Source: Clostridia bacterium (GTDB lineage Bacteria; Bacillota; Clostridia; Oscillospirales; Acutalibacteraceae). Taken from it: DNA of 63,820 nucleotides. Location of the stretch: NCBI GenBank assembly GCA_017546665.1, contig JAFYSE010000037.1:1-63820 (forward strand), given 5' to 3'. The position numbers and the translations under genes were made by a program. Below the pieces are notes generated by a model, which had not been told where the DNA came from, did no database searches, and saw only the letters and a program-made list of their open reading frames with translations. Below, piece after piece: positions 1 to 7,997 of the stretch. The number at the start of each line of letters is the position of its first letter. Position 1 is the first letter of the stretch.

Positions 1-157
1 AACAATGGGTAAAATCTTCAAACAAGAGCGTGGCTGGGCATATTATATTATCAGCCCTGACGAAGATTTTGAAAAATGCTTCGGCAGAAAGGCAGATAAA
101 CGCAGAAAACTTTATAATGGTATGATTAAATGTCAGTTATATATGTATTATAAATAA
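1..157 (+). CDS. RlmL/YpsC-like rRNA methyltransferase, 3' end only
   Basis: Only the last ~51 codons lie in the window; the gene enters from the left edge and stops at TAA 155-157. The C-terminal peptide is nearly identical to the end of the complete minus-strand methyltransferase at 6762-7877 (both contain RGWAYYIISPDE and end in QLYMYYK). It is therefore the second copy of a THUMP-domain 23S rRNA guanine-N2 methyltransferase. It is followed 18 bp later by a lipid kinase in the same order as in the right arm, which makes it the outermost visible part of the inverted duplication. Whether the rest of the gene is intact cannot be seen. Confidence 0.85.
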   Translation, partial: TMGKIFKQERGWAYYIISPDEDFEKCFGRKADKRRKLYNGMIKCQLYMYYK

Positions 158-175
158 TTTCGTGGGTGTGAAATT

Positions 176-1084
176 ATGAAACATATTTTTGTTGTTAATC
201 CTGTTTCGGGAAAAGGCGTAATCGCAAAAGCGTATATTCCTACAATTGAAAATTATATAAAAGAGCATAATCTTGACGCTGAAATTTATGTAACCAAAGC
301 AAGTCGAGATGGTTTGCATTTTGTTGAAGAAAAAGCAAAATCGGGTGAAAAAATCCGTTTTTACTCTTGTGGTGGTGACTGTACGCTTTACGAAGTTGTA
401 AATGGTTGCTATAAATACCCAAATTGTCAGGTTGCTAATATTCCATTAGGCTCAGGTAATGATTTTTGCCGACTTTTTGGCAAACACACAAATATTAGTG
501 ACCATGTAAATGGCGTGCCGGTTAAACTTGACCTTATTGAAACTGATGGTGTGGTTGCAATCAATGAGTGCGCTATGGGGCTTGACTCTGAAATATGCAT
601 AAAGCAGGAATATTATAAAAAAATCCCTGGTGTTAATGGCGAATTGGCATATACTCTTGCGGGGCTTGGTTGTCTTGCGCAAGGCAAAACAAAAAATCAC
701 TTCAAAATCACTATTGACGATACTGAAGTTTTTGAAGATACATATTTATTCTGTTATATTGGTAATTCCCGTTGGTATGGCGGTGGTTACAAAGCAGCAC
801 CAGATGCTATGCCAAATGATGGGTTTATTGATTGTGTAATGGTCCGTTGTGACAGAAGTGCTTTGCGACTTGTACCACTTATAAGCGTTTATAAAAATGG
901 TGACCATGTAGATTTAGACATTACAACTGTTCGTCGTTGTAAAAAGGTGAAGGTTGAAAGTCAAAATCCTGCAGCAGTTAATATTGACGGTGAATGTGAA
1001 TATGTAACTCAGAAAGAATTCAGACTTTTAGAAAAGGCAATAACTTTTGTAGTGCCACAAAACTCTGATTTTTTGAATATGTAA
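176..1084 (+). CDS. YegS/DagK-family lipid kinase, altered catalytic motif
   Basis: A 302-residue protein of the diacylglycerol/lipid kinase family (YegS/BmrU/DgkB type), which phosphorylates a lipid hydroxyl with ATP at the membrane. Family marks are the N-terminal VNPVSGKG segment, the PLGSGNDF motif, and the late GGYKAAPDA and NIDGE blocks. The glycine-rich nucleotide signature normally reads GGDGT; here it reads GGDCT (about residue 66), while the copy at 5822-6748 keeps GGDGT. This replaces a near-invariant glycine, so the copy may be inactive or altered. Identity to the other copy is visibly lower than for the neighbouring methyltransferases. The next gene, rsmE, follows after a 59-bp gap holding a hairpin. 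Confidence 0.88.
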   Translation: MKHIFVVNPVSGKGVIAKAYIPTIENYIKEHNLDAEIYVTKASRDGLHFVEEKAKSGEKIRFYSCGGDCTLYEVVNGCYKYPNCQVANIPLGSGNDFCRLFGKHTNISDHVNGVPVKLDLIETDGVVAINECAMGLDSEICIKQEYYKKIPGVNGELAYTLAGLGCLAQGKTKNHFKITIDDTEVFEDTYLFCYIGNSRWYGGGYKAAPDAMPNDGFIDCVMVRCDRSALRLVPLISVYKNGDHVDLDITTVRRCKKVKVESQNPAAVNIDGECEYVTQKEFRLLEKAITFVVPQNSDFLNM

Positions 1085-1095
1085 AATTATTGTAG

Positions 1096-1117
1096 GGGAC
1101 GATGCCCACATCGTCCC
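1096..1117. repeat. REP-like hairpin between kinase and rsmE
   Basis: A perfect 9-bp stem (GGGACGATG / CATCGTCCC) with a 4-nt loop, preceded by TGTAG. It sits in the same intergenic position as the hairpin at 5787-5812 in the other arm, and resembles in style the GTAGGGG hairpin at 3593-3627. It has no T tract and is probably a dispersed palindromic repeat rather than a terminator. Confidence 0.6.
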
Positions 1118-1143
1118 TTAAACTAATTAAAGGAATAATATTT

Positions 1144-1890
1144 ATGCACAACTTTTTTGTTAATGAAAATCAAAAACAGAATAACCGCTATTTTATAAAT
1201 GGAACAGATTTTAACCACATTAAAAATGTTTTGAGAATGAATGTTGGTGACACTTTTCTTGTAAGTGAAAATGGAACAAGCAGTCTTTGTGAAATCGAAA
1301 GCTTTGAAAGTGATACTGTAATTGTAAAAATTCTTGAAGAAAATTACAACGACACAAGCCTACCTATTAAAATATATCTGTTTCAGGGACTTCCTAAAGG
1401 TGACAAAATGGAGCTTATTATTCAAAAGTGTGTTGAATTAGGCGTTTATGAAATTGTGCCCGTGCAGATGAGCAGATGTGTTGTTAAAATTGAAGATAAG
1501 AAAAAGAAAAGCAAAAAAGACCGTTGGCAAGCAATTTCCGAAAGTGCTGCAAAGCAGAGTAAGTGTAATGCTATTCCTGAAATTTCAGAAATCCTTACAT
1601 ATAAACAAGCGTTGCAAAAGGCAAAAGACCTTGATTTGCTTTTAGTCCCTTATGAAAGTAAAAATGGAATGGAAGATACAAAAACTGCCCTCAATGAAAT
1701 CAAAAGTGGTATGAGTGTAGGTATCTTAATTGGTCCCGAAGGTGGATTTGATGAAAAAGAAGTAACCGAAGCTTTCGAAATAGGCGGAAAAGTTATTTCT
1801 TTAGGCAAACGTATTCTTCGTACTGAAACTGCAGCAATAACAAGCGTATCAATGTGTATGTTACACGCTGAAATGAATTTGAGTGAATAA
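1144..1890 (+). CDS. rsmE: 16S rRNA m3U1498 methyltransferase RsmE
   Basis: A 248-residue SPOUT-class methyltransferase that methylates N3 of U1498 in 16S rRNA using S-adenosylmethionine. The C-terminal knot carries the typical ILIGPEGGFDEKE block followed by SLGKRILRTETA. The N-terminal PUA-like part has the NHIKNVLRM segment. I start at ATG 1144, preceded by AAAGGA, because this matches the other copy (5018-5764) residue for residue; a longer reading from 1102 would translate the repeat hairpin. The 3' end nearly abuts the RsmF-like gene, so the two are probably translationally coupled. Both copies look intact. Confidence 0.93.
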   Translation: MHNFFVNENQKQNNRYFINGTDFNHIKNVLRMNVGDTFLVSENGTSSLCEIESFESDTVIVKILEENYNDTSLPIKIYLFQGLPKGDKMELIIQKCVELGVYEIVPVQMSRCVVKIEDKKKKSKKDRWQAISESAAKQSKCNAIPEISEILTYKQALQKAKDLDLLLVPYESKNGMEDTKTALNEIKSGMSVGILIGPEGGFDEKEVTEAFEIGGKVISLGKRILRTETAAITSVSMCMLHAEMNLSE

Positions 1891-1891
1891 A

Positions 1892-3253
1892 ATGAAACAA
1901 CTTCCTATTGAATTTGAAAACAGAATGAAAACACTTTTAGGTGACGAGTTTGAGGACTTTATAAAAGCCTTTGACGAGCCACCTGTTCGTGCATTCCGTG
2001 TGAATACAGATAAGATTTCACTTGAAGATTTTGAAAAAATAAATCCATTTGGTGGCGAGAAAATTCCATATGTCCATAACGGATTTTATTTTGATTATGA
2101 TGGTATCGGTAATCACCCTTATCACCACGCGGGTATGATTTATATTCAGGAGCCTGCCGCAATGGTGCCTGTTGAGAGCGTTGAAATCCGTGATAATTGG
2201 AAAGTGCTTGATATGTGCGCTGCCCCCGGTGGCAAAAGTAGTCAAATTAAGAATAAATTAGGTGAAGATGGTATTCTCGTGTCAAATGAGATTGTTCCAT
2301 CACGCTGTAAAATTCTTACGGGCAATATGGAACGAATGGGCTTTCAAAATGTAGTTACTACTTGTATGCATCCACAAAAGCTTGTGAAAATGTTCCCACA
2401 AAATTATTTTAATATGATTGTGGTTGATGCTCCCTGCTCAGGTGAGGGTATGTTCCGCAAAGAAGATATCGCAATAGACGAATGGTCAACTGAAAATGTG
2501 AAAATGTGTGCCGAAAGACAAGCAGAAATTCTTGATTGTGCAGCACAGCTTGTAAAACTTGGTGGCTATATTGTGTATTCAACTTGCACATACTCATTAG
2601 AAGAAAATGAAATGACAGTTGACAGTTTTATTGAGCGTCATCCTGAATTTGTACTTGTACCAACAACTGAAAGTGTCCGTGAAAATACTGCTGACGGAAT
2701 ACAGTTTGACGATTGCAAATGTGAGAATATGCACTATGCAAGAAGATGCTACCCACACAAAACAAAGGGTGAAGGACAATTCGTAGCAGTGCTTCATTAT
2801 GCTGAATCAGATATTGATACTGAATATTTTTCTGTACCATTTGGCAAAGAAAAATCAGATAAAACACTTGTGGATTTTCTTGATGATACACTTGTAACAT
2901 ACAAAAAAGATAATGTGCAGATGTATAACGGAAACCCTGTGTATTTTACACCAACATTCCCCGTGCCAAGGGGCGTTGCCTTTGCTTGTGGTGTAACGAT
3001 AGGTGAAATCCGTAAAAATTATGTAGTGCCACATCATCAGTTTTTTATGGCGTTGGGTAAAGATTTTAAGAGAAAAATTAACCTTACTGCAAATGGTGAA
3101 GAAATCAAAAAATATCTTCACGGAGAAGAATTCAATACAGATTGCCCTAACGGTTGGGCAGTAGTAATGGTTGATGGTTGCACCGTTGGTGGCGTTAAAG
3201 TTTCTAACGGAAAAGCCAAAAATCATTACCCAAAAGGATTGAGAACTAAATAA
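1892..3253 (+). CDS. RsmF/NOL1-NOP2 family rRNA m5C methyltransferase
   Basis: A 453-residue RNA cytosine-C5 methyltransferase of the RsmB/RsmF family. The SAM motif CAAPGGKSSQ, motif IV DAPCSGEGMF with its cysteine, and motif VI YSTCTYSLEEN with the catalytic cysteine are all present. A C-terminal PUA-like/RsmF-type domain follows and ends in NHYPKGLR. The substrate is presumably an rRNA cytosine; the exact position cannot be read from sequence. ATG 1892, one base after the rsmE stop, is preferred over the in-frame GTG 1883 and gives the same N-terminus (MKQLP) as the paralogue at 3658-5016. No catalytic residue is lost in either copy. Confidence 0.9.
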   Translation: MKQLPIEFENRMKTLLGDEFEDFIKAFDEPPVRAFRVNTDKISLEDFEKINPFGGEKIPYVHNGFYFDYDGIGNHPYHHAGMIYIQEPAAMVPVESVEIRDNWKVLDMCAAPGGKSSQIKNKLGEDGILVSNEIVPSRCKILTGNMERMGFQNVVTTCMHPQKLVKMFPQNYFNMIVVDAPCSGEGMFRKEDIAIDEWSTENVKMCAERQAEILDCAAQLVKLGGYIVYSTCTYSLEENEMTVDSFIERHPEFVLVPTTESVRENTADGIQFDDCKCENMHYARRCYPHKTKGEGQFVAVLHYAESDIDTEYFSVPFGKEKSDKTLVDFLDDTLVTYKKDNVQMYNGNPVYFTPTFPVPRGVAFACGVTIGEIRKNYVVPHHQFFMALGKDFKRKINLTANGEEIKKYLHGEEFNTDCPNGWAVVMVDGCTVGGVKVSNGKAKNHYPKGLRTK

Positions 3254-3380
3254 GATTGGCTATTTTTCCGTTATAAGTCCTCGCTCTCAACTCGCAGTAT
3301 CAATATACAGCTTCGTTTCGGCGAGATTGTATAACGAAAAAATATCTCAATTTTTGAATTAGTAAAAAACAATGAAAGAT

Positions 3381-3417
3381 AATAAAGAAAAATCCGTTCC
3401 CATAAGAGAACGGATTT
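3381..3417 (-). terminator. Rho-independent terminator of tRNA-Thr
   Basis: A 10-bp stem (3390-3399 with 3408-3417, AAATCCGTTC / GAACGGATTT) which, read on the minus strand, is followed by TTTTCTTTATT. It lies just downstream of the tRNA-Thr 3' end. Confidence 0.85.
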
Positions 3418-3429
3418 CTGTGTTTTTGG

Positions 3430-3502
3430 AGCTGCTAACCGGATTCGAACCGGTGACCTCGTCCTTACCAAGGACGTGCTCTGCCTCCTGAGCCATAGCA
3501 GC
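3430..3502 (-). tRNA. tRNA-Thr (anticodon GGU)
   Basis: A 73-nt cloverleaf on the minus strand: acceptor GCTGCTA paired with TAGCAGC, D stem GCTC/GAGC, anticodon loop TTGGTAA (anticodon GGT), and T arm ACCGG-TTCGAAT-CCGGT. CCA is not encoded. It sits in the spacer between the two arms of the inverted duplication, with its own promoter and terminator. Confidence 0.96.
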
Positions 3503-3522
3503 ATATTAAATTTGCAAGGGTT

Positions 3523-3551
3523 ATTATACAAGTGTTTTAGGTTTTTGTCAA
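3523..3551 (-). promoter_or_regulatory. Sigma-A promoter of tRNA-Thr
   Basis: On the minus strand TTGACA (3551-3546), a 17-nt spacer, then TATAAT (3528-3523), both perfect consensus, about 20 nt upstream of the tRNA 5' end. Confidence 0.9.
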
Positions 3552-3592
3552 GAAAATTGTAATGTCAAATTAGGGTTGGTGGGATGTTGTGT

Positions 3593-3627
3593 GTAGGGGT
3601 TGGCGGGTCTCACCTGCCGACCCCTAC
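3593..3627. repeat. REP-like GTAGGGG hairpin in the central spacer
   Basis: GTAGGGGTTGGCGGGT and its near-complement ACCTGCCGACCCCTAC form a 16-bp stem with a 3-nt loop; the two mismatches become G-U pairs in RNA. It shares the GTAGGG opening with the hairpins at 1096-1117 and 5787-5812, suggesting one dispersed repeat family. The rest of the spacer 3254-3657, outside the tRNA and its signals, holds nothing I recognise. Confidence 0.6.
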
Positions 3628-3657
3628 GAATCATCTTTTCGATAGAATTATAATCTA

Positions 3658-5016
3658 TTATCTTCTTAATCCTTTGGGATAGTGGTTTTTTGCTCTGCCG
3701 TTGGAAACTTTAACTCCACCGACTGTGCAACCATCAACCATTACTACTGCCCAACCATTCTGACAGTTGGTGTCAAATTCTTCTCCGTGAAGATATTTTT
3801 TGATTTCATCACAATCGGCAGTAAGGTTGATTTTTCTTTTAAAATCCTTTCCCATCGCCATAAAAAACTGATGATGTGGCACTATATAATTCTTACGTAT
3901 TTCGCCGATTGTTACACCACAGGCAAAAGCCACTCCTCTTGGAACTGGAAAATCAGGAGTAAAATAAACAGGGTTACCATTATACATCTGCACATTATCT
4001 TTTTTATAGGTTACAAGTATATCATCAAGAAAATCCACAAGTGTTTTATCTAACTTTTCTTTGCCAAATGGGACAGAAAAATGTTCAGTATCAATATCTG
4101 AATCTGCATAATGCAATACTGCTACAAATTGTCCCTCACCCTTTGTTCTATGAGAATAGCATCGTCTTGTGTAATGAATGTTCTCACATTTGCAACCGTC
4201 AAACTTTATTCCATCGGCAGTATTTTCCCTTACTCTTTCAGTTACAGGAACAAGCTCAAAATCGGGATGATTCTGCAAAAAGGCATCAACCATCATTTCA
4301 TTTTCTTCTAACGAATAGGTACAAGTTGAATATACAATATAGCCACCAAGTTTTACAAGCTTCGCCGCACAATCGAGAATTTCCTTTTGACGCTCTGCAC
4401 ACATTTTCACATTTTCGAGTGACCACTCGTCAACGGCTACTTCTTCTTTGCGGAACATTCCTTCACCTGAGCAGGGAGCATCAACCACAATCATATTAAA
4501 ATAATTTTCTGGGAACATTTTCACAAGCTTTTGTGGATGCATACAGGTTGTAACCACATTTTTAAAGCCCATTCGTTCCATATTTCCCGTTAAAATCTTA
4601 CATCTTGACGGAACAATCTCGTTTGATACAAGCACACCGTTTTCGCCCAATTTATTCTTAATCTGACTACTCTTGCCACCAGGGGCAGCACACAAATCAA
4701 GGACTTTCCATTCAGGTTGAATCTCAATGCTTTCAACAGGCACCATCGCAGCAGGCTCCTGAATATAGAACATACCTGCGTGGTGATAAGGATGGTTACC
4801 GATGCCGTCATAGTCGAAATAGAAACCATTAGGAACATAAGGAATTTTCTCAGTTGAAAAAATATTCAGTTTTTCAAAATCCTCAAGAGAAATTTTATCC
4901 GTATTCACACGAAATGCTCTTACAGGTTTTTCGTCGTAAGATTTAATAAAATTCTCATACTCATCGCCCAAAAGAGTTTTCATTCTCTCTTGAAATTCAA
5001 GTGGTAGTTGTTTCAT
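3658..5016 (-). CDS. RsmF/NOL1-NOP2 family rRNA m5C methyltransferase (second copy)
   Basis: A 452-residue paralogue of the gene at 1892-3253, in inverted orientation. It carries the same motifs: CAAPGGKSSQ for SAM binding, DAPCSGEGMF with the motif IV cysteine and YSTCTYSLEEN with the catalytic cysteine, plus the same C-terminal domain ending in NHYPKGLRR. Most differences are conservative and spread over the length, as expected for two functional copies under selection. The start is ATG 5016, one base after the rsmE stop; the in-frame GTG at 5025 lies inside rsmE. The gene ends about 30 bp from the repeat hairpin of the central spacer. Confidence 0.9.
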   Translation of the reverse strand: MKQLPLEFQERMKTLLGDEYENFIKSYDEKPVRAFRVNTDKISLEDFEKLNIFSTEKIPYVPNGFYFDYDGIGNHPYHHAGMFYIQEPAAMVPVESIEIQPEWKVLDLCAAPGGKSSQIKNKLGENGVLVSNEIVPSRCKILTGNMERMGFKNVVTTCMHPQKLVKMFPENYFNMIVVDAPCSGEGMFRKEEVAVDEWSLENVKMCAERQKEILDCAAKLVKLGGYIVYSTCTYSLEENEMMVDAFLQNHPDFELVPVTERVRENTADGIKFDGCKCENIHYTRRCYSHRTKGEGQFVAVLHYADSDIDTEHFSVPFGKEKLDKTLVDFLDDILVTYKKDNVQMYNGNPVYFTPDFPVPRGVAFACGVTIGEIRKNYIVPHHQFFMAMGKDFKRKINLTADCDEIKKYLHGEEFDTNCQNGWAVVMVDGCTVGGVKVSNGRAKNHYPKGLRR

Positions 5017-5017
5017 A

Positions 5018-5764
5018 TTATTCACTCAATTCCATTTCTGCGTGGAGCATACACATACCCACAGATGTAATTGCTGCAGTTTCTGTACGGAGAATTCGTT
5101 TTCCAAGAGAAATTACCTTTCCCCCATTTTCTAATGCCAACTCAATCTCTTTTTCGTCAAATCCACCTTCGGGGCCGATTAAAATGCCAACATTCATTCC
5201 CTTTTTGATTAGTGAAAGAGCGTCCTTTGTTTCTGTCATTCCGTTCTTGCTTTCATAAGGCACTAAAAGCAAATCCAAGTCTTTTGCTTTTTCCAAAGCC
5301 TGTTTGTATGTAACCACATCGAAGATTTCAGGAATTCTATTACATTTACTCTGTTTTGCAGCACTCTCGGAAATACCCTGCCAACGAGAAACCTTACTTT
5401 TCTTTTTCTTATCATCAAGTTTCACGACGCAATTAGCCATTTCCACAGGAATTATACATTCCACACCCAACTCAACAGTCTTTTGAATAATTAATTCCAT
5501 TTTATCTCCTTTGGGAAGACCTTGAAAGAGAAAAATCTTTATGGGAAGGTTTGTGTCGTTATAATTTTCTTCAATTATTCTTGCGATTACAGAATCACCA
5601 TCAAAATCATCTATTTCACAAAGGTTACTGACACCATTATCACTCACAAGAAACGTATCTCCAACCTTCATTCGCAACACGTTCTTGATATGGTTAAAAT
5701 CTGCACCTGAAATAAAGTAGCAGTCACCTTGCTTTTGATTGTCTTTCACGAAAAAATTAAACAT
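5018..5764 (-). CDS. rsmE: 16S rRNA m3U1498 methyltransferase RsmE (second copy)
   Basis: A 248-residue SPOUT methyltransferase, the same length as the copy at 1144-1890, with ILIGPEGGFDEKE and SLGKRILRTETA intact. It sits directly upstream of the RsmF-like gene and 57 bp downstream of the lipid kinase. Since one RsmE is normally enough for a genome, two intact copies a few kilobases apart are unusual. The differences between copies lie mainly in the N-terminal PUA-like part and the linker. Confidence 0.92.
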   Translation of the reverse strand: MFNFFVKDNQKQGDCYFISGADFNHIKNVLRMKVGDTFLVSDNGVSNLCEIDDFDGDSVIARIIEENYNDTNLPIKIFLFQGLPKGDKMELIIQKTVELGVECIIPVEMANCVVKLDDKKKKSKVSRWQGISESAAKQSKCNRIPEIFDVVTYKQALEKAKDLDLLLVPYESKNGMTETKDALSLIKKGMNVGILIGPEGGFDEKEIELALENGGKVISLGKRILRTETAAITSVGMCMLHAEMELSE

Positions 5765-5786
5765 ACCTATCGTCCTTATATAAAAA

Positions 5787-5812
5787 CGGTGGATAAAAAT
5801 GCCTATCCACCG
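5787..5812. repeat. Hairpin between kinase and rsmE (right arm)
   Basis: A 9-bp perfect stem (CGGTGGATA / TATCCACCG) with an 8-nt loop, opening with GTAGGG when read on the minus strand. It is in the equivalent position to the different hairpin at 1096-1117. Confidence 0.55.
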
Positions 5813-5821
5813 CCCTACTTT

Positions 5822-6748
5822 TTATATTAAATCAAGGAATTTTGAGCCACGAGGAACAATAAATGTTATTGCACCCTCCAAGAGCTTGAATTCACGCTCT
5901 GTAACAAAAGCACACTCTCCGTCAACATTAACTGCCGCAGGGTTTGTGCTTTCAATCTTCACGTGCTTACAATGAACAAGCTTTGTGAATTCCCAACTAA
6001 GATGTTCACCCTTTTTGTATTTTAAGAGAAGTGGAACTAAACCAAATACACCTTTTTTAGCAATCTCAGGAGGATATTTAACCATTACGCAGTCAATAAG
6101 ACCGTCGTTTGGCATCGCTCCCGGAGCAGCCATATATCCGCCACCGTACCAACGTGAATTTCCGATATAACAGAAAAGGAAATCGTCTTCATAAACTTTG
6201 TCGTTATCAATAGTAATCTTGAAATGATTTTTTACCTTACCTTTAATAACACAATTAAGTGCTGAAAGAGTGTAAGCAATCTCTCCGTTCACCATAGGAA
6301 GCTTCTTAAAGTCAGCTTGACCTGCACAAACCTCGGAGTCAACGCCCATAGCACACTCGTTAATTGCAACTTGACCATTTGTTTCAATAAGGTCAAGCTT
6401 TACAGGTACACCGTTTATATGGTCATCAATGTTTGTGTTTCTTCCAAAAAGACGTGAAAAGTCGTTACCCGAGCCTAATGGAATATTTGCAACTTCACAA
6501 TTTGGATACTTGTAGCATCCGTTTACAATTTCGTAAAGTGTTCCGTCACCACCACATGAATAAAAACGAACAGGCTCACCATTTTTTGCTACATTTTCTA
6601 CATAACGCATACCATCACCCTGTGCAGTTGTTACATAGATATCAGCATTAATACCTTTTTCTTTAATGTACTTTTCGATTGTTGGAATGTAGTTTTTCGC
6701 GTTTTTGCCTTTACCTGAAACCGGGTTGACAACAAAAATATGTTTCAT
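5822..6748 (-). CDS. YegS/DagK-family lipid kinase
   Basis: A 308-residue lipid kinase with the family's VNPVSGKG start, intact GGDGT nucleotide motif, PLGSGNDF, and late GGYMAAPGA and NVDGE blocks. It would phosphorylate diacylglycerol or a related lipid at the inner face of the membrane. It is the intact counterpart of the altered copy at 176-1084 and is six residues longer, mostly through a loop containing KKGVFGLVPLLLKYK. It is 13 bp downstream of the rlmL-like gene, so it is probably cotranscribed with it and with rsmE and the rsmF-like gene. Confidence 0.92.
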   Translation of the reverse strand: MKHIFVVNPVSGKGKNAKNYIPTIEKYIKEKGINADIYVTTAQGDGMRYVENVAKNGEPVRFYSCGGDGTLYEIVNGCYKYPNCEVANIPLGSGNDFSRLFGRNTNIDDHINGVPVKLDLIETNGQVAINECAMGVDSEVCAGQADFKKLPMVNGEIAYTLSALNCVIKGKVKNHFKITIDNDKVYEDDFLFCYIGNSRWYGGGYMAAPGAMPNDGLIDCVMVKYPPEIAKKGVFGLVPLLLKYKKGEHLSWEFTKLVHCKHVKIESTNPAAVNVDGECAFVTEREFKLLEGAITFIVPRGSKFLDLI

Positions 6749-6761
6749 AACTTTCTCCTAA

Positions 6762-7877
6762 TTACTTGTAATACATATATAATTGGCACTTAATCATACC
6801 ATTATATAGTTTACGTCTTTTATCTGCTTTTCTGCCGAATACTTTTTCAAATTCTTCATCGGGGCTGATAATATAGTATGCCCAGCCACGGTCGGGAGTA
6901 AAGATTTTTCCCATTGTTTTATAAATATCTTCGGCTGCTTTTATATCTAACATTCGCTCTCCATAAGGTGGGTTGCAAATGATAGTACCTTTTTCACTCT
7001 TTCGTGCAAAGTCCTTCAAATCTCTCTTTGAAAAGTCAATCTTCATACCAATACCTGCACGTCTTGCATTTTCTCTTGCAACCTCAAGTGCATGGAAATC
7101 TATATCAGAACCGTAAGCCATAAAGTCCGCATCCTGAATAACTAAATCGGCAGCTCTCATTCTTTCCTGTTGCCAGAATTTTGAATCAATATTTTCAAAT
7201 CTTTCAGAAATAAACGAGCGTTTAAGTCCCGGTGCAATATTAAGAGCTTTCATAGCACCTTCAATAAGAATTGTACCTGAGCCACAACAAACATCATAAA
7301 GTGTGTGGTAATGACGAAGACGAGCAAGGTCAGCCATTGCCGCTGCAAGTGTTTCTTTAATTGGTGCAGAATTTGCAACAGGTCTATACCCTCTTTTATG
7401 AAGTCCCACACCCGATGTGTCAATAAACACTGTTACAATGTCCTTCATAATTGAAAACTGAATCTGATGTACAGGTCCTGTTTCTTCAAACCATGAAATT
7501 TTGTATTTTTCCTTAAGTCTTTCGACTACTGCTTTTTTAATTATCGCCTGACAGTCACTTACTGAAAATAATTTTGAGTTAAGTGAATATCCCTTTACAG
7601 GAAAGGCATCCGTCTTTGAAATCCACTCTTCCCAAGGAAGTTTTTTTACTCCTTGAAAAAGCTGTTCAAATGTTACAGCCTTAAACTCGCCCATACGGAT
7701 TAAAATTCTTTCGCTGTAACGTGAGCAAATATTGGCACGAGCAAGGATACTTTCATCGCCTTCAAAGTCAACTCTGCCATTATTAGCAACAACATTCAAA
7801 GCATCCATTTCTCGTAATTCTTGTGCAACTAATCCTTCTAAACCTAAAAGGCATGGTGCAGAAAACTTTATTAACAT
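6762..7877 (-). CDS. THUMP-domain 23S rRNA guanine-N2 methyltransferase (RlmL/YpsC-like)
   Basis: A 371-residue protein with an N-terminal THUMP RNA-binding domain (about residues 1-160) and a C-terminal Rossmann methyltransferase. The SAM-binding motif is YDVCCGSGTILIE and the catalytic motif is NPPYGERM. The length matches the short Bacillus YpsC type rather than the E. coli RlmL-RlmK fusion. It is the first gene of the right-arm cluster. The TTTAATCAAAGTAAG palindromic stretch just upstream may hold its promoter, but no clear -35/-10 pair was settled. Confidence 0.9.
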   Translation of the reverse strand: MLIKFSAPCLLGLEGLVAQELREMDALNVVANNGRVDFEGDESILARANICSRYSERILIRMGEFKAVTFEQLFQGVKKLPWEEWISKTDAFPVKGYSLNSKLFSVSDCQAIIKKAVVERLKEKYKISWFEETGPVHQIQFSIMKDIVTVFIDTSGVGLHKRGYRPVANSAPIKETLAAAMADLARLRHYHTLYDVCCGSGTILIEGAMKALNIAPGLKRSFISERFENIDSKFWQQERMRAADLVIQDADFMAYGSDIDFHALEVARENARRAGIGMKIDFSKRDLKDFARKSEKGTIICNPPYGERMLDIKAAEDIYKTMGKIFTPDRGWAYYIISPDEEFEKVFGRKADKRRKLYNGMIKCQLYMYYK

Positions 7878-7944
7878 TGAACTTCTCCATTTTTACTTTA
7901 ATCAAAGTAAGTATAAATGATTAATCAGTAAATGTCAACTTTAC

Positions 7945-7982
7945 ACACAAAAAAAATAAGGCAAGTTTTTCAACCTGCCTTA
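7945..7982 (-). terminator. Terminator of the LRR-dockerin gene
   Basis: Arms TAAGGC(A)AG and C(C)TGCCTTA at about 7957-7982; on the minus strand they are followed by ATTTTTTTTGTG. It lies 15 bp past the dockerin gene stop. Confidence 0.85.
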
Positions 7983-7997
7983 CTATATTTTATACGA

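Larger units (their letters stand above)
1..3253. repeat. Left arm of large inverted duplication
   Basis: The genes rlmL-like (partial), lipid kinase, rsmE and rsmF-like on the + strand repeat, in the same order and with the same small overlaps, the four minus-strand genes at 3658-7877. Protein identity between arms is high for the two methyltransferases and lower for the kinase. The arms converge on a ~400-bp spacer with tRNA-Thr. They are not identical, so this is an old duplication or an acquisition of a related cluster rather than an assembly artefact. The arm continues left of the window. Confidence 0.85.
3658..6913. repeat. Right arm of large inverted duplication (part matching window)
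   Basis: Minus-strand rsmF-like, rsmE, lipid kinase and the 3' end of the rlmL-like gene mirror the + strand genes at 1-3253. The homology presumably continues to 7877 or beyond, but the matching left sequence is outside the window. The intergenic hairpin between kinase and rsmE has a different sequence in each arm. Confidence 0.85.

Noticed and set aside
3271-3531. 86-codon minus frame over the tRNA-Thr locus
   Set aside because: It is the tRNA gene and its terminator read as protein.
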